Shown piece after piece: positions 25,967-33,423 of a stretch of 33,423 nt of DNA. Source of the DNA: Sphaerimonospora mesophila NBRC 14179 = JCM 3151 (GTDB lineage Bacteria; Actinomycetota; Actinomycetes; Streptosporangiales; Streptosporangiaceae); contig BCRI01000082.1 of assembly GCA_001552515.1 (NCBI GenBank), forward strand, positions 1 to 33,423, written 5' to 3'. Numbering within the stretch: position 1 is the stretch's first letter; each line of letters opens with the position of its first letter. A program made the translations under genes and the position numbers. The notes beneath the pieces were generated by a model. That model searched no databases, had not been told where the DNA came from, and worked only from the letters and a program-made list of their open reading frames with translations.

Positions 25967-28618
25967 ATGGGGGGACGCGCGCCGTTGGCCTTCCGGCGGG
26001 CGTCGGGCGAGCCCCTGCTACTGCTCGCCGCCTTCGGTGCGATCCTGCTCGCGACCACCACGCTCGTCGCCCTCGCCTCCTACGCGGGGTCGGTGACCGA
26101 AGCGGGTGTCCGGCAGGCCATGGAGACGGCCGCGCTCGACCTCAGGGCGACCACGGTCACCACCTCGGTCAGGGCCGGAGATTTCTCCCAAGTCGACCGG
26201 CTGATCCGTGAGCGGGTCGCCGGCGGATACGGCGGCGTTCCCGTACGGGTCGCCTCGAGCGCCCGCTCCGACTCCTACGCGATGCCGGGTCAGGAGCGTG
26301 CCGAACACCCCGAGCTGACCAGGTTCGCCACCTATCAGGATCTCGGCTCCCACGCCTCGCTCCTCACCGGGAGGTGGCCCTCCGACACCGCGGGGGCGGC
26401 CACGGGGCAGGGCGCCGTCGAGGTCGCGGTGTCCGAGGCCGCCGCGCGGCTGATGCACGTGACGACGGGCGCCGAGCTGACCGTCGTCGGCCGGCTCGAC
26501 GGGCGGCCGGTCCGGGCCCGGGTGACCGGCGTGTTCCGGCCCGGCGGCTCCGCCGACGACCCCTGGGCCGACGACCGGCTGCTGCGGGCGGGCGTCGAGA
26601 TCGGTGACTACACCACCTACGGCCCGCTCGTCGTGTCGGCCGGCACTTTCCTCGACCGCTTCACCACCGGCGTCTCGGCGACCTGGCGGACCGTTCCCCA
26701 ACTGAGCGGTCTCCCGCTGCACGGCCTCCGGCCGCTCGCCGCCTCGGTGTCCGCCATCGGCCCGGTGCTCGGGAGGGAATGTCCCGCCTGCACGGTCTCC
26801 AGCCGGTTGCCCGACATGCTCACCCAGCTCGACCAGGCCGCCATGGTCGCCCGCTCGACGATGCTGGTGCCGGTCCTGCAACTGCTGGTGCTCGCCGCCT
26901 ACACACTGACGCTCACCGCACGGCTGCTGGCCGATCGCCGCCGGATGGAGGTCGCGCTGCTGCGGGCGAGGGGCGGCGGCTCGGTGCGCCTGGCCGCACT
27001 GGCCGGGCAGGAGGCGCTGCTGGTCGCGCTGCCCTGCGCCGTCGCGGCGCCGTTCCTGGCACCGCCGCTCCTCCACCTGATCGGCGCGCCGGCCCGTGCC
27101 GTACGGCTGCCGCCCGCCCCGGGGACGTTCGCCGTCGCGGCGATCGCGGCGCTGGCCTGCGCGCTGCTCGTGGCGCTGCCCGCCGTCGGATCGGCCCGGC
27201 GCACGTACGTCGAGGAGCAGGGCGCGCGGGGGCGCGGCACGCGGTACGGCAACCTCCAGCGAGCGGGCGCCGACCTCGGCCTCCTCATCGTGGCCGTGCT
27301 CGCCATCTGGCAGTTGCGGCGCTACGGGGGCCCGGCCACCCGGACCGTCGGCGGTGACCTGGGCGTCGACCCGCTGATCGTGGTCGGGCCCGCTGCCGCG
27401 CTGCTCTGCGGCGGTCTGCTCGGCCTGCGCCTGCTGCCGCCGGCGTCGCGGTTCCTCGAGCGGGTCACCGCGCGCGGTCTCCGGTTCGCGCCCTTCGTCG
27501 GAGCGGCCCAGGTGAGCCGGCGCCCCACACGCTACGGCGGCCCGGCGCTGCTGCTGACCACGGCGGTGGCGATCGCCGTGCTCTCCCTCATCACGGCCGC
27601 CACCTGGCGGACCTCCCAGGAGGACCAGGCCAGACACCTGGCCGGGGCCGATTTGCGCGTGACCGTGCCGCCCGGCGACACGGGCCGCGAGCCGCCCCCC
27701 GTGGACGGCGCGACGGCGGCCACCCCGGTCAACCGCAGTACGGCGAACCTGGACGGAGCCGAGGTCACCCTGCTCGCGGCCGACACGGCCCGGCTGGACG
27801 AGATCATGCTGCTGCGTCCCGACCTGTCGGACGTACCCCTCGCCGTCCTCGCCGATCGCCTGCGGCGGACCGGAGCCGAGGTGCCCGTCGTGCTCACCGC
27901 CGGACTGCCGTCACCGCGGCGGCTGGCGATCGGCACGGCCGTGGTGCCGGTCCGGGTGGTGGGCAGGGTCGAGGCGCTGCCCGGCACCTCGGCGGCCGCC
28001 CCGGCCGTGCTCGCCGACCTCTCGGCGCTGCGCGCCGCCGGCGTCCGGCAGGAGGCCACGGAGTGGTGGCTGTCCGTCGCCGGGCACGACACCTCGGCGG
28101 CCGCCGCCGCACTGGCGCGCGACCCGGTGGTGACCGTGACCGACCTGGGCACGCTGACGCGCCGGCTCGGCGACGACCCGCTCGCCGACGGACTGCGCGG
28201 GGCGCTCACCCTCGGTTTCGTCGCCGCCCTCGTCTTCGCCGGGCTCGGCTTCCTCATCAGCGCGGTGGCCTCCGCCCGTGCGCGTGCGACGGAGTTCGCC
28301 CTGTTCAAGGCGCTCGGCGTGACCTTCGGGCAGACGCTCGGCCTGCTCATGGCCGAGCAGTCGTTCGTCATCGCCTCGTCGCTGACGGGCGGGGTGCTGC
28401 TCGCCATCGTGGTCGCCGCGGCCGTCGTGCCCGCCATCGTCCTCACCGGTCAGACCTCGGCCGTCACGCCACCCGTGCTGCTGGACATCCCCTGGCCCTC
28501 GGTGGCCGTTCTCGTCGTCGCGGTCGCGGTGCCTCTCCTCGCGGTGGTCGCCGGGCTCGGGTGGTCGCTGCACCGGCGGGGGCCCGGCGGCATGCTGAAC
28601 TCGGGAGCGGACCGATGA
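25967..28618 (+). CDS. FtsX-like ABC transporter permease (first of two)
   Basis: 883 residues from ATG 25967, chosen because GAGG ends six bases upstream; ATG 25961 and GTG 25925 are in-frame alternatives. One membrane helix at 16-38 is followed by a large extracellular domain (about 40-295). A first FtsX-type bundle comes next (about 298-420, with LTARLLADRRRMEVALLRARG), then more helices, a second extracellular domain (about 550-735) and a second FtsX bundle (about 741-875, with ARATEFALFKALGVTFGQTL). This double-FtsX layout is that of MacB/LolCDE-like and peptide-resistance exporters, which act as mechanotransmitters or extract lipoproteins and drugs from the membrane. The ATGA at its end couples it to the second permease. 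Confidence 0.92.
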   Translation: MGGRAPLAFRRASGEPLLLLAAFGAILLATTTLVALASYAGSVTEAGVRQAMETAALDLRATTVTTSVRAGDFSQVDRLIRERVAGGYGGVPVRVASSARSDSYAMPGQERAEHPELTRFATYQDLGSHASLLTGRWPSDTAGAATGQGAVEVAVSEAAARLMHVTTGAELTVVGRLDGRPVRARVTGVFRPGGSADDPWADDRLLRAGVEIGDYTTYGPLVVSAGTFLDRFTTGVSATWRTVPQLSGLPLHGLRPLAASVSAIGPVLGRECPACTVSSRLPDMLTQLDQAAMVARSTMLVPVLQLLVLAAYTLTLTARLLADRRRMEVALLRARGGGSVRLAALAGQEALLVALPCAVAAPFLAPPLLHLIGAPARAVRLPPAPGTFAVAAIAALACALLVALPAVGSARRTYVEEQGARGRGTRYGNLQRAGADLGLLIVAVLAIWQLRRYGGPATRTVGGDLGVDPLIVVGPAAALLCGGLLGLRLLPPASRFLERVTARGLRFAPFVGAAQVSRRPTRYGGPALLLTTAVAIAVLSLITAATWRTSQEDQARHLAGADLRVTVPPGDTGREPPPVDGATAATPVNRSTANLDGAEVTLLAADTARLDEIMLLRPDLSDVPLAVLADRLRRTGAEVPVVLTAGLPSPRRLAIGTAVVPVRVVGRVEALPGTSAAAPAVLADLSALRAAGVRQEATEWWLSVAGHDTSAAAAALARDPVVTVTDLGTLTRRLGDDPLADGLRGALTLGFVAALVFAGLGFLISAVASARARATEFALFKALGVTFGQTLGLLMAEQSFVIASSLTGGVLLAIVVAAAVVPAIVLTGQTSAVTPPVLLDIPWPSVAVLVVAVAVPLLAVVAGLGWSLHRRGPGGMLNSGADR

Positions 28619-31182
28619 TCCGGTTGGCGGCGGCGCACCGACGGATCTCGGCGCTGCTCGCCGGGCTGGTCCTCAGCGCCTCCCTGCTCGCCTCCGCCCT
28701 CCCCCGGACCCTGGAGGCGTCGTTCGACGGCGGCGCGCACGACACGCTGGCGCAGTCTCCGCCGACGTCGACCGCGCTCGGCGTCACCTGGGACGGAAAG
28801 TACGGCGACAGCGTGGCACAGGTCATCGAGGGCGACACGCGGTGGCGTGGCATGCTGCCCCCCGCGATGCGGAACGTGGCCGACCCCACACGGCTCATGA
28901 GTTTCGGCACCACATTGCCGATCACGGGCAAGATGCACCGATATCTCGCCCTGATGTGGGTCTTCGAGGTCGGCGAGCGGATCCGGTACGTCGAAGGGGT
29001 CCCGCCCGGACCGCGCCAGGGCAAGAGCTTCGAGATCGCGCTCGCCGCGAGCGCCGCCGCCGAGTTCGACGTCGAGACGGGGGACGAGATCCGGCTCGGC
29101 GAGCTCACGGCGAAGGTCACCGGCCTCTTCGAACCGCTCGGCTCGGCGACGTCCGGGTTCTGGGCGCACCACGCCCAGCTGACCGGCGTCGAGCGGAAGC
29201 GCACGGTCGGGTCACCGGAGGACGACCTGATCCTCACCGGCATCACCGACGGCGACGGCCTCGCCGCGGCGGAACAGCGCCTCTTCTACCGCTGGACCAT
29301 CATGGTGGACCCGGCGAAGGTCACCGCGCGCAATGCCGAAGACGTGCTGTCCGGCATCCCCGGCTTCAACCGCCGCCTGCTCGACGAGGGCGCCGGGCCC
29401 TTCACCAGCCTCGACCGCATCCTCCCCCGGTACCTGGACAGGCTCGCGGCCGCCCGGGCGCTGGTCGCGGTGCTCCTGGGCGGGCTCGCGATGGTCTGCC
29501 TCGGCGCGATCGCGCTCGCCGTACGGCTCCTCGCCGACCGGATGCGGTCGGATCTGTCGCTGATGCGGGCCCGGGGGGCCTCGCTGCCGCACCTCGCTGC
29601 GGCGGGCGGCGTGGTGGCCGCGATCGCCGCCTGCCCGGCGGCACTGGCCGGTTATGCGGCCGGCGGTCTGGTGCCGGGCCCGGCGACGCCGGTCGTGCAC
29701 CTCGGCCCGCCGATGCTCGCCCTGGCGGCGGTCGCCTTCGCCGTGACGTGGGTGGCTCGCGCGCACCGCCGGCCGCTGGAGGAGCGCCGGGACGACATCG
29801 TGGCCGCACGGACCGACCCCCGCCGGATCACCCTGGAGATCCTGGTGATCACGCTCGGGGTGATCGGCGTCCAACTGCTGCGGACCCGGGGGCTCGGCAC
29901 CGGCGACCCCTTCCTGGTGCTGGCGCCCCCGCTGCTCGCGCTGGCCGCCGCGCTGGTCGCGCTCCGCGTCTATCCGCTGCTGCTCCGGCCGCTCCTGCTG
30001 CTGGCCGCGCGACGCCGCGGCGCCGCGCCGTACCTCGGCCTGACCATGGCGGCACGGGCCGCGTCCGGCGCCGCCCTGCCGGTGCTCACGCTGCTTCCCG
30101 CACTCGCGATCGGCGCGTACGGCGCGGCCACGGCCGACGGCCTGGAGAGCGCGCAGCGGCTGGCGGCCTGGCAGACCGTGGGCGCCGAGATCCAGGTGAA
30201 ACGCGTCGACGGCATCCCGCCGGACCTGGTGGACCGGATCCGCCGTGCCCCGGGGGTGCACGGAGTGGTGCCCGCTGCCATCGGAGAGACCACGGCGGAG
30301 GTCGGCTTCGGCGGTCGCCGGGCCACCGTGGTCGCGATCGACCTGGACGCCTATGGCCGGCTGCTGGAGGACGGCCCGGTGGCCCTCCCGCCCGGCCTCG
30401 CCGCGCCGCTTCCGGCGGATCCCGGAGACACAGGCGTTTCCGGGGACGCGGGCACTGCCGAGGACACGGGCACCGCCGGGGACACGGGCGCCGCCGAAGG
30501 AAGAGACGCGCTCGTCTCGCCCGGTCTCGCCGCCATGCCGAGGTTCGAGATCGGCTGGCCGGAGCGGCTGACCGTGGTCAATCGAGGCGCCGTCTCCGCC
30601 CTGCCCGGGGTGACCACCGACGGCGGCGACCTCATCGTCATCCCGGCGCCGCACCGGCAACAGATCAACACGTTGTTCGTGAACGGGGACGCCGCGGCGG
30701 TCAAGGCGGCGGTGCGGGCGGCCGCCGCGACCGGAACGGTGATCACCACGGTCGAGGAGGAGTCGGACCGGATCCACGGCGCATCGCTCAACTCCGCTCT
30801 CGTCACCGCGCTGCGCGTGGCGTCGCTCGCGCTCGCGGGGTACGCGCTGATCGCGGCGGGCATCGCGTTCGTGTCCCAGGGGCGGGAGCGATCCCGGGCG
30901 CTCCGGCTGCTCGGCACGCTCGGCCTCACCACCGGGCAGGCCAGAACGGTCACGGTGCTGGAGGTCGCTCCGCTGCTGCTTCTCACGACCTGCGCCGGTG
31001 TCGTGCTCGGCCTCGGCCTGCCCGCGCTGCTCGGACCCGGCGTCGATCTGTCCGCCTTCACCGGCCCGGGCGGCGGCCCCCTCCAGATCTCCCCGGCCTC
31101 CGCGCTGCCGTCGGCCGCCGGTGTCGTACTCATCGCCCTGGCCTGCGCCTATCTGGGAGGCAGTCGTGCGAAATCTGTCTGA
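28615..31182 (+). CDS. FtsX-like ABC transporter permease (second of two)
   Basis: 855 residues from ATG 28615, overlapping the first permease stop by 4 bp. The plan is the same as its neighbour: N-terminal helix (about 11-29), extracellular domain (30-270), FtsX bundle (about 275-382, with VRLLADRMRSDLSLMRARGA), further helices to about 510, second extracellular domain (510-725) and second FtsX bundle (about 728-852, with SRALRLLGTLGLTTGQARTV). The two permeases presumably heterodimerise. The second extracellular domain contains a short tandem-repeat segment of Gly/Asp/Thr/Ala. Its 3' end overlaps the first ATPase gene by 17 bp. Substrate unknown; no adaptor or lipoprotein gene accompanies the operon. 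Confidence 0.92.
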   Translation: MIRLAAAHRRISALLAGLVLSASLLASALPRTLEASFDGGAHDTLAQSPPTSTALGVTWDGKYGDSVAQVIEGDTRWRGMLPPAMRNVADPTRLMSFGTTLPITGKMHRYLALMWVFEVGERIRYVEGVPPGPRQGKSFEIALAASAAAEFDVETGDEIRLGELTAKVTGLFEPLGSATSGFWAHHAQLTGVERKRTVGSPEDDLILTGITDGDGLAAAEQRLFYRWTIMVDPAKVTARNAEDVLSGIPGFNRRLLDEGAGPFTSLDRILPRYLDRLAAARALVAVLLGGLAMVCLGAIALAVRLLADRMRSDLSLMRARGASLPHLAAAGGVVAAIAACPAALAGYAAGGLVPGPATPVVHLGPPMLALAAVAFAVTWVARAHRRPLEERRDDIVAARTDPRRITLEILVITLGVIGVQLLRTRGLGTGDPFLVLAPPLLALAAALVALRVYPLLLRPLLLLAARRRGAAPYLGLTMAARAASGAALPVLTLLPALAIGAYGAATADGLESAQRLAAWQTVGAEIQVKRVDGIPPDLVDRIRRAPGVHGVVPAAIGETTAEVGFGGRRATVVAIDLDAYGRLLEDGPVALPPGLAAPLPADPGDTGVSGDAGTAEDTGTAGDTGAAEGRDALVSPGLAAMPRFEIGWPERLTVVNRGAVSALPGVTTDGGDLIVIPAPHRQQINTLFVNGDAAAVKAAVRAAAATGTVITTVEEESDRIHGASLNSALVTALRVASLALAGYALIAAGIAFVSQGRERSRALRLLGTLGLTTGQARTVTVLEVAPLLLLTTCAGVVLGLGLPALLGPGVDLSAFTGPGGGPLQISPASALPSAAGVVLIALACAYLGGSRAKSV
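30424..30495 (+). repeat. Four 18-bp tandem repeats inside the second permease
   Basis: Four imperfect copies (30424, 30442, 30460, 30478) of a unit like GGGGACACGGGCACCGCC encode GDTGVS, GDAGTA, EDTGTA and GDTGAA. Being a multiple of three they keep frame and could vary in number between strains. They form a flexible loop in the second extracellular domain. Confidence 0.85.
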
Positions 31183-32128
31183 GCTGGAGGCGCGGGCCGG
31201 CCGCCCGCAGGCGGCCTTCGGCGAACACGCCCACATCGTGTGCGACAACCTGGTGCGCATCTACAAGACCGGCGACGCGCCCAGGGGAGCCAGGGGCGGG
31301 CGGGGCTCGACCGTCGAGGTCGTCGCCCTGCAGGGCCTCGACCTGCTGATCGACAAGGGCGAGCTGGTCGCGATCGTCGGCGCGTCCGGGTCGGGGAAGT
31401 CGACCCTGCTCAACGTGCTGTCGGGGCTGGACGTGCCCACGGCGGGACTGGCGAGGGTGGCGGGGATGGACCTGCTGTCGATGAGCCCGCGCGACCGGCT
31501 CCGGTTCCGCCGCTTCGTCGTGGGCTTCATCTGGCAGCAGACCGCCCGCAACCTCCTGCCCTACCTCACGGCCCGGGAGAACGTACTGCTGCCGATGCGG
31601 CTGGCCGGCCGCCGCCGGGCGGGCAGGGCGCGGGCCGACGAACTGCTGGAGCTGCTCGGGCTGGCCGACTGCGCCGGTCTGCGGCCGGACGAGCTGTCCG
31701 GCGGCCAGCAGCAGCGGATCGCCGTCGCCGTGGCCCTGGCCAACTCTCCCGAGGTGCTCCTGGCCGACGAGCCGACCGGCGAGCTCGACAGCGAGAGCTC
31801 CGAGCAGGTCTTCGCCGCCCTGCGCGAGGTCAACCGGGAGCTCGGGGTCACCGTCGTCGTGGTGACGCACGACGCCCTGGTGTCCGAGCAGGTGGACCGG
31901 ACCATCGGCATCCGCGACGGGCGCACGTCGAGCGAGACACTGCGCCGGACGTCCGGAGACGGCGGGGTGACCGCCCAGGAGTACGCGGTGCTCGACCGGG
32001 CGGGCCGCCTGCAGCTGCCGCGTGAGTTCATGCACGCGCTGAGCATGGAGCGCCGGGTCAGGCTGGAGCTGGAGCGCGACCACATCGGCGTGTGGCCCTC
32101 TGACGAGGAAGGCGAGCCGGATGAGTGA
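31166..32128 (+). CDS. ABC transporter ATP-binding protein with AbrB-like C-terminal extension
   Basis: 320 residues from GTG 31166, with GGGAGG five bases upstream and a 17-bp overlap with the permease. The MacB/LolD-type ATPase has Walker A GASGSGKS (72-79), Q-loop Q124, signature LSGGQ (177-181), Walker B VLLADE (197-202) and H-loop H235. Beyond the usual end near residue 255 there is an extra tail. Residues 273-310 (YAVLDRAGRLQLPREFMHAL, then a Val/Leu/Glu strand ending DHIGVWP) read like an AbrB/SpoVT swapped-hairpin half: GR-x-QLP, a short helix, then paired strands. That likeness is my inference. The nucleotide-binding core should pair with the second ATPase encoded just downstream. 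Confidence 0.93.
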   Translation: MRNLSELEARAGRPQAAFGEHAHIVCDNLVRIYKTGDAPRGARGGRGSTVEVVALQGLDLLIDKGELVAIVGASGSGKSTLLNVLSGLDVPTAGLARVAGMDLLSMSPRDRLRFRRFVVGFIWQQTARNLLPYLTARENVLLPMRLAGRRRAGRARADELLELLGLADCAGLRPDELSGGQQQRIAVAVALANSPEVLLADEPTGELDSESSEQVFAALREVNRELGVTVVVVTHDALVSEQVDRTIGIRDGRTSSETLRRTSGDGGVTAQEYAVLDRAGRLQLPREFMHALSMERRVRLELERDHIGVWPSDEEGEPDE

Positions 32129-32843
32129 CCTCGGGGACGGCCGTGGGAACGGCCTCGGGACGGACGGGCCGCTCGTGGTGGTGGAGGGCCTGAGCAAGAC
32201 CTATCGGAAGGGCCGGCGGAAGGTCACCGCGCTGCGCGAGGTCTCCTTCCAGGCGTTCCCCGGCGAGCTCGTGGCCGTACGCGGGAGATCAGGGTCGGGC
32301 AAGACGACCCTGCTCAACCTGGTCGGCGGGCTCGACCGGCCGGACGCCGGGCGGGTCGCCGTCGACGGGCGGCCGGTCACCGATCTGCCGGAGCAGGAGC
32401 TCGCCGGGTTGCGCCGGGACGTCATCGGGTTCGTCTTCCAGTCGTTCGGGCTGGTCCCGGTGCTGTCGGCGGCCGAGAACGTGGGGGTGCCGCTCCGGCT
32501 CGCGCGGCTGCCCGCACGCGAACGAGAGGACCGGGTGCGCACCCTGCTCGCGCTGGTGGGGCTGCGGGATCACGCCGAGCAGCGGCCCTACGAGCTGTCC
32601 GGAGGGCAGCAGCAGCGGGTGGCGATCGCCCGCGCGCTGGCCAACCGGCCGCGTCTGCTCATCGCGGACGAGCCCACCGGGCAGCTCGACTCCGAGACCG
32701 CCCGCCAGATCATGGAGCTGCTGCGCGCCCTGGTGCACGACCAGGGGGTCACCGCCGTCGTCGCCACCCACGACCTCAGCCTGATGGCCCTCGCCGATCG
32801 CGTTCTCGAACTCCGCGACGGCAGGCTCTCCGCCCCCGCCTGA
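32121..32843 (+). CDS. ABC transporter ATP-binding protein (MacB/LolD type)
   Basis: 240 residues from ATG 32121, which overlaps the previous stop by 8 bp (ATGAGTGA). Walker A GRSGSGKT (55-62), Q-loop Q107, signature LSGGQ (159-163), Walker B LLIADE (179-184), D-loop after EPTGQLDSE and H-loop H217 are all intact. It has the normal LolD length, without the C-terminal tail of the first ATPase. The operon thus encodes two permeases and two ATPases, consistent with a heteromeric exporter. The gene is convergent with holA, with only a repeat-filled 55-bp gap between them. Confidence 0.94.
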   Translation: MSDLGDGRGNGLGTDGPLVVVEGLSKTYRKGRRKVTALREVSFQAFPGELVAVRGRSGSGKTTLLNLVGGLDRPDAGRVAVDGRPVTDLPEQELAGLRRDVIGFVFQSFGLVPVLSAAENVGVPLRLARLPAREREDRVRTLLALVGLRDHAEQRPYELSGGQQQRVAIARALANRPRLLIADEPTGQLDSETARQIMELLRALVHDQGVTAVVATHDLSLMALADRVLELRDGRLSAPA

Positions 32844-32880
32844 CGCCCGATGCCTGACGCCCGATGCCCGATGCCCGATG
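32839..32880. repeat. Tandem repeat between convergent ABC ATPase and holA
   Basis: Two exact 14-bp copies (32839-32852 and 32853-32866) are followed by two exact 7-bp half-copies CCCGATG (32867-32873, 32874-32880). The first copy includes the stop codon of the ATPase gene. No hairpin terminator is evident in this gap. Confidence 0.9.
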
Positions 32881-32898
32881 CGGGTGCCGTACGGCGGC

Positions 32899-33423
32899 TC
32901 AGCGGCCGGTACGGCCGGCCACGATGAGGTGGACGGCCCGCTCCAGTGCGTACGCCGGGTCGGCGCCGCCGCCCTTGACCTGCTCGTCGGCGGAGGCGAC
33001 CGCCTGCATGGCGGCCGAGATGCCCTCCGGGCCCCAGCCACCGAGCTGACGCCTGACCCGGTCGATCTTCCATGGCGGCATGCCGACATGGGAGGCGAGC
33101 TGGCCGCCGCGCAGGTTCCGCGGGGCGTCGCGCACCTTGGCGAGTGAGCGCAGCCCCCCGGCCAGCGCACTGACGATCAGTACGGGTGCGACGCCCGTGG
33201 CGAGGGCCCAGCGAAGCTGCTCCAGCGCCTCGCCGAGCCGTCCCTCGATCGCCAGGTCGGCGATGGTGAAGCCGCTGACCTCGGCCCGTCCCCGGTAATA
33301 GCGGGCCACGGCGGCCTCGTCGATGCTCTTGCCCGGGGTGTCGAAGGCCAGCTGGTCGCAGGCGGCGGCCAGCTCGCGCAGGTCGCTGCCCACCGCGTCG
33401 AGCAGCGCCTGGGCGGCGGGCGG
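32899..33423 (-). CDS. holA: DNA polymerase III subunit delta, C-terminal part (cut by window edge)
   Basis: 175 codons are visible, including the stop; the gene continues past 33423, so roughly the first half is missing. Visible sequence begins QALLDAVGSDLRELAAACDQ and includes DEAAVARYYRGRAEVSGFTI, then PVLIVSALAGGLRSLAKV and VGMPPWKIDRVRRQLGGWG. These correspond to the clamp-loader delta subunit: end of the AAA+ lid and the C-terminal collar domain. HolA opens the beta sliding clamp during loading. The GTG at 33393 is internal, not the start. In actinomycetes holA commonly neighbours rpsT and lepA, supporting the call; here the ABC exporter operon separates them. Confidence 0.93.
   Translation of the reverse strand, partial: PPAAQALLDAVGSDLRELAAACDQLAFDTPGKSIDEAAVARYYRGRAEVSGFTIADLAIEGRLGEALEQLRWALATGVAPVLIVSALAGGLRSLAKVRDAPRNLRGGQLASHVGMPPWKIDRVRRQLGGWGPEGISAAMQAVASADEQVKGGGADPAYALERAVHLIVAGRTGR

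Noticed and set aside
29212-31260. A 682-codon minus-strand open frame opposite the second permease
   Set aside because: Antisense shadow of a membrane protein gene, with biased Arg/Gln/His composition and no recognisable motif.

Overview
The window is high-GC DNA with almost no non-coding space. It looks like a filamentous actinomycete chromosome, most likely of the Streptosporangiales (Nonomuraea/Streptosporangium/Microbispora type). The support is the gene order era / cda-like / corC / ybeY / phoH / HIT / rsmE / dnaJ / hrcA / DUF3097 / hemW / lepA / rpsT / holA, which is a known actinobacterial housekeeping block, together with a CIRCE heat-shock operator, a DUF3097 protein, GTG and TTG starts, and -10 boxes placed for leaderless transcripts. 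The genus is inference, not something read directly from the sequence.

Layout, left to right. (1) 39-2318: a transmembrane Ser/Thr kinase whose extracellular half is a GH6 cellulase fold that has lost its catalytic aspartates. (2) 2429-2905: a small membrane protein overlapping the 3' end of era. (3) Minus strand, 2896-7720: HIT, phoH, ybeY, corC, then a strong terminator, then a zinc-site-less cytidine-deaminase homologue and era. (4) Plus strand, 7840-9146: an ECF sigma factor overlapping a membrane-anchored, proline-rich protein that is a candidate anti-sigma factor. (5) Minus strand, 9192-12135: hrcA-dnaJ-rsmE behind a CIRCE element. (6) 12364-13179: DUF3097. (7) 13268-15825: a DrrA/DrrB-type drug exporter divergent from a TetR regulator. 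(8) hemW (minus) divergent from a secreted GH18 chitinase that has a consensus promoter and a palindromic operator. (9) 18778-22205: a translationally coupled pair, a small protein of unknown function and a 992-residue membrane M48 metalloprotease. (10) lepA (minus), a membrane-anchored GH18-like protein and rpsT (plus). (11) 25967-32843: a four-gene FtsX/MacB-type ABC exporter operon behind a long inverted repeat. (12) holA, cut by the right edge.

The conserved core covers translation fidelity and ribosome maturation (Era, YbeY, RsmE, LepA, S20), chaperone control (HrcA, DnaJ), heme-related radical SAM chemistry (HemW) and replication (HolA). Accessory cassettes for sensing, export and chitin use sit at its gene boundaries. 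The leads most worth following are the pseudo-GH6 sensor kinase, the M48 pair, the chitinase operator, the ABC ATPase with an AbrB-like tail, and the recurrent leaderless-promoter geometry. No tRNA, rRNA, CRISPR array, insertion sequence or prophage signal was seen, and no gene-free stretch exceeds 300 bases. All family calls come from reading motifs by eye; no database search was run.
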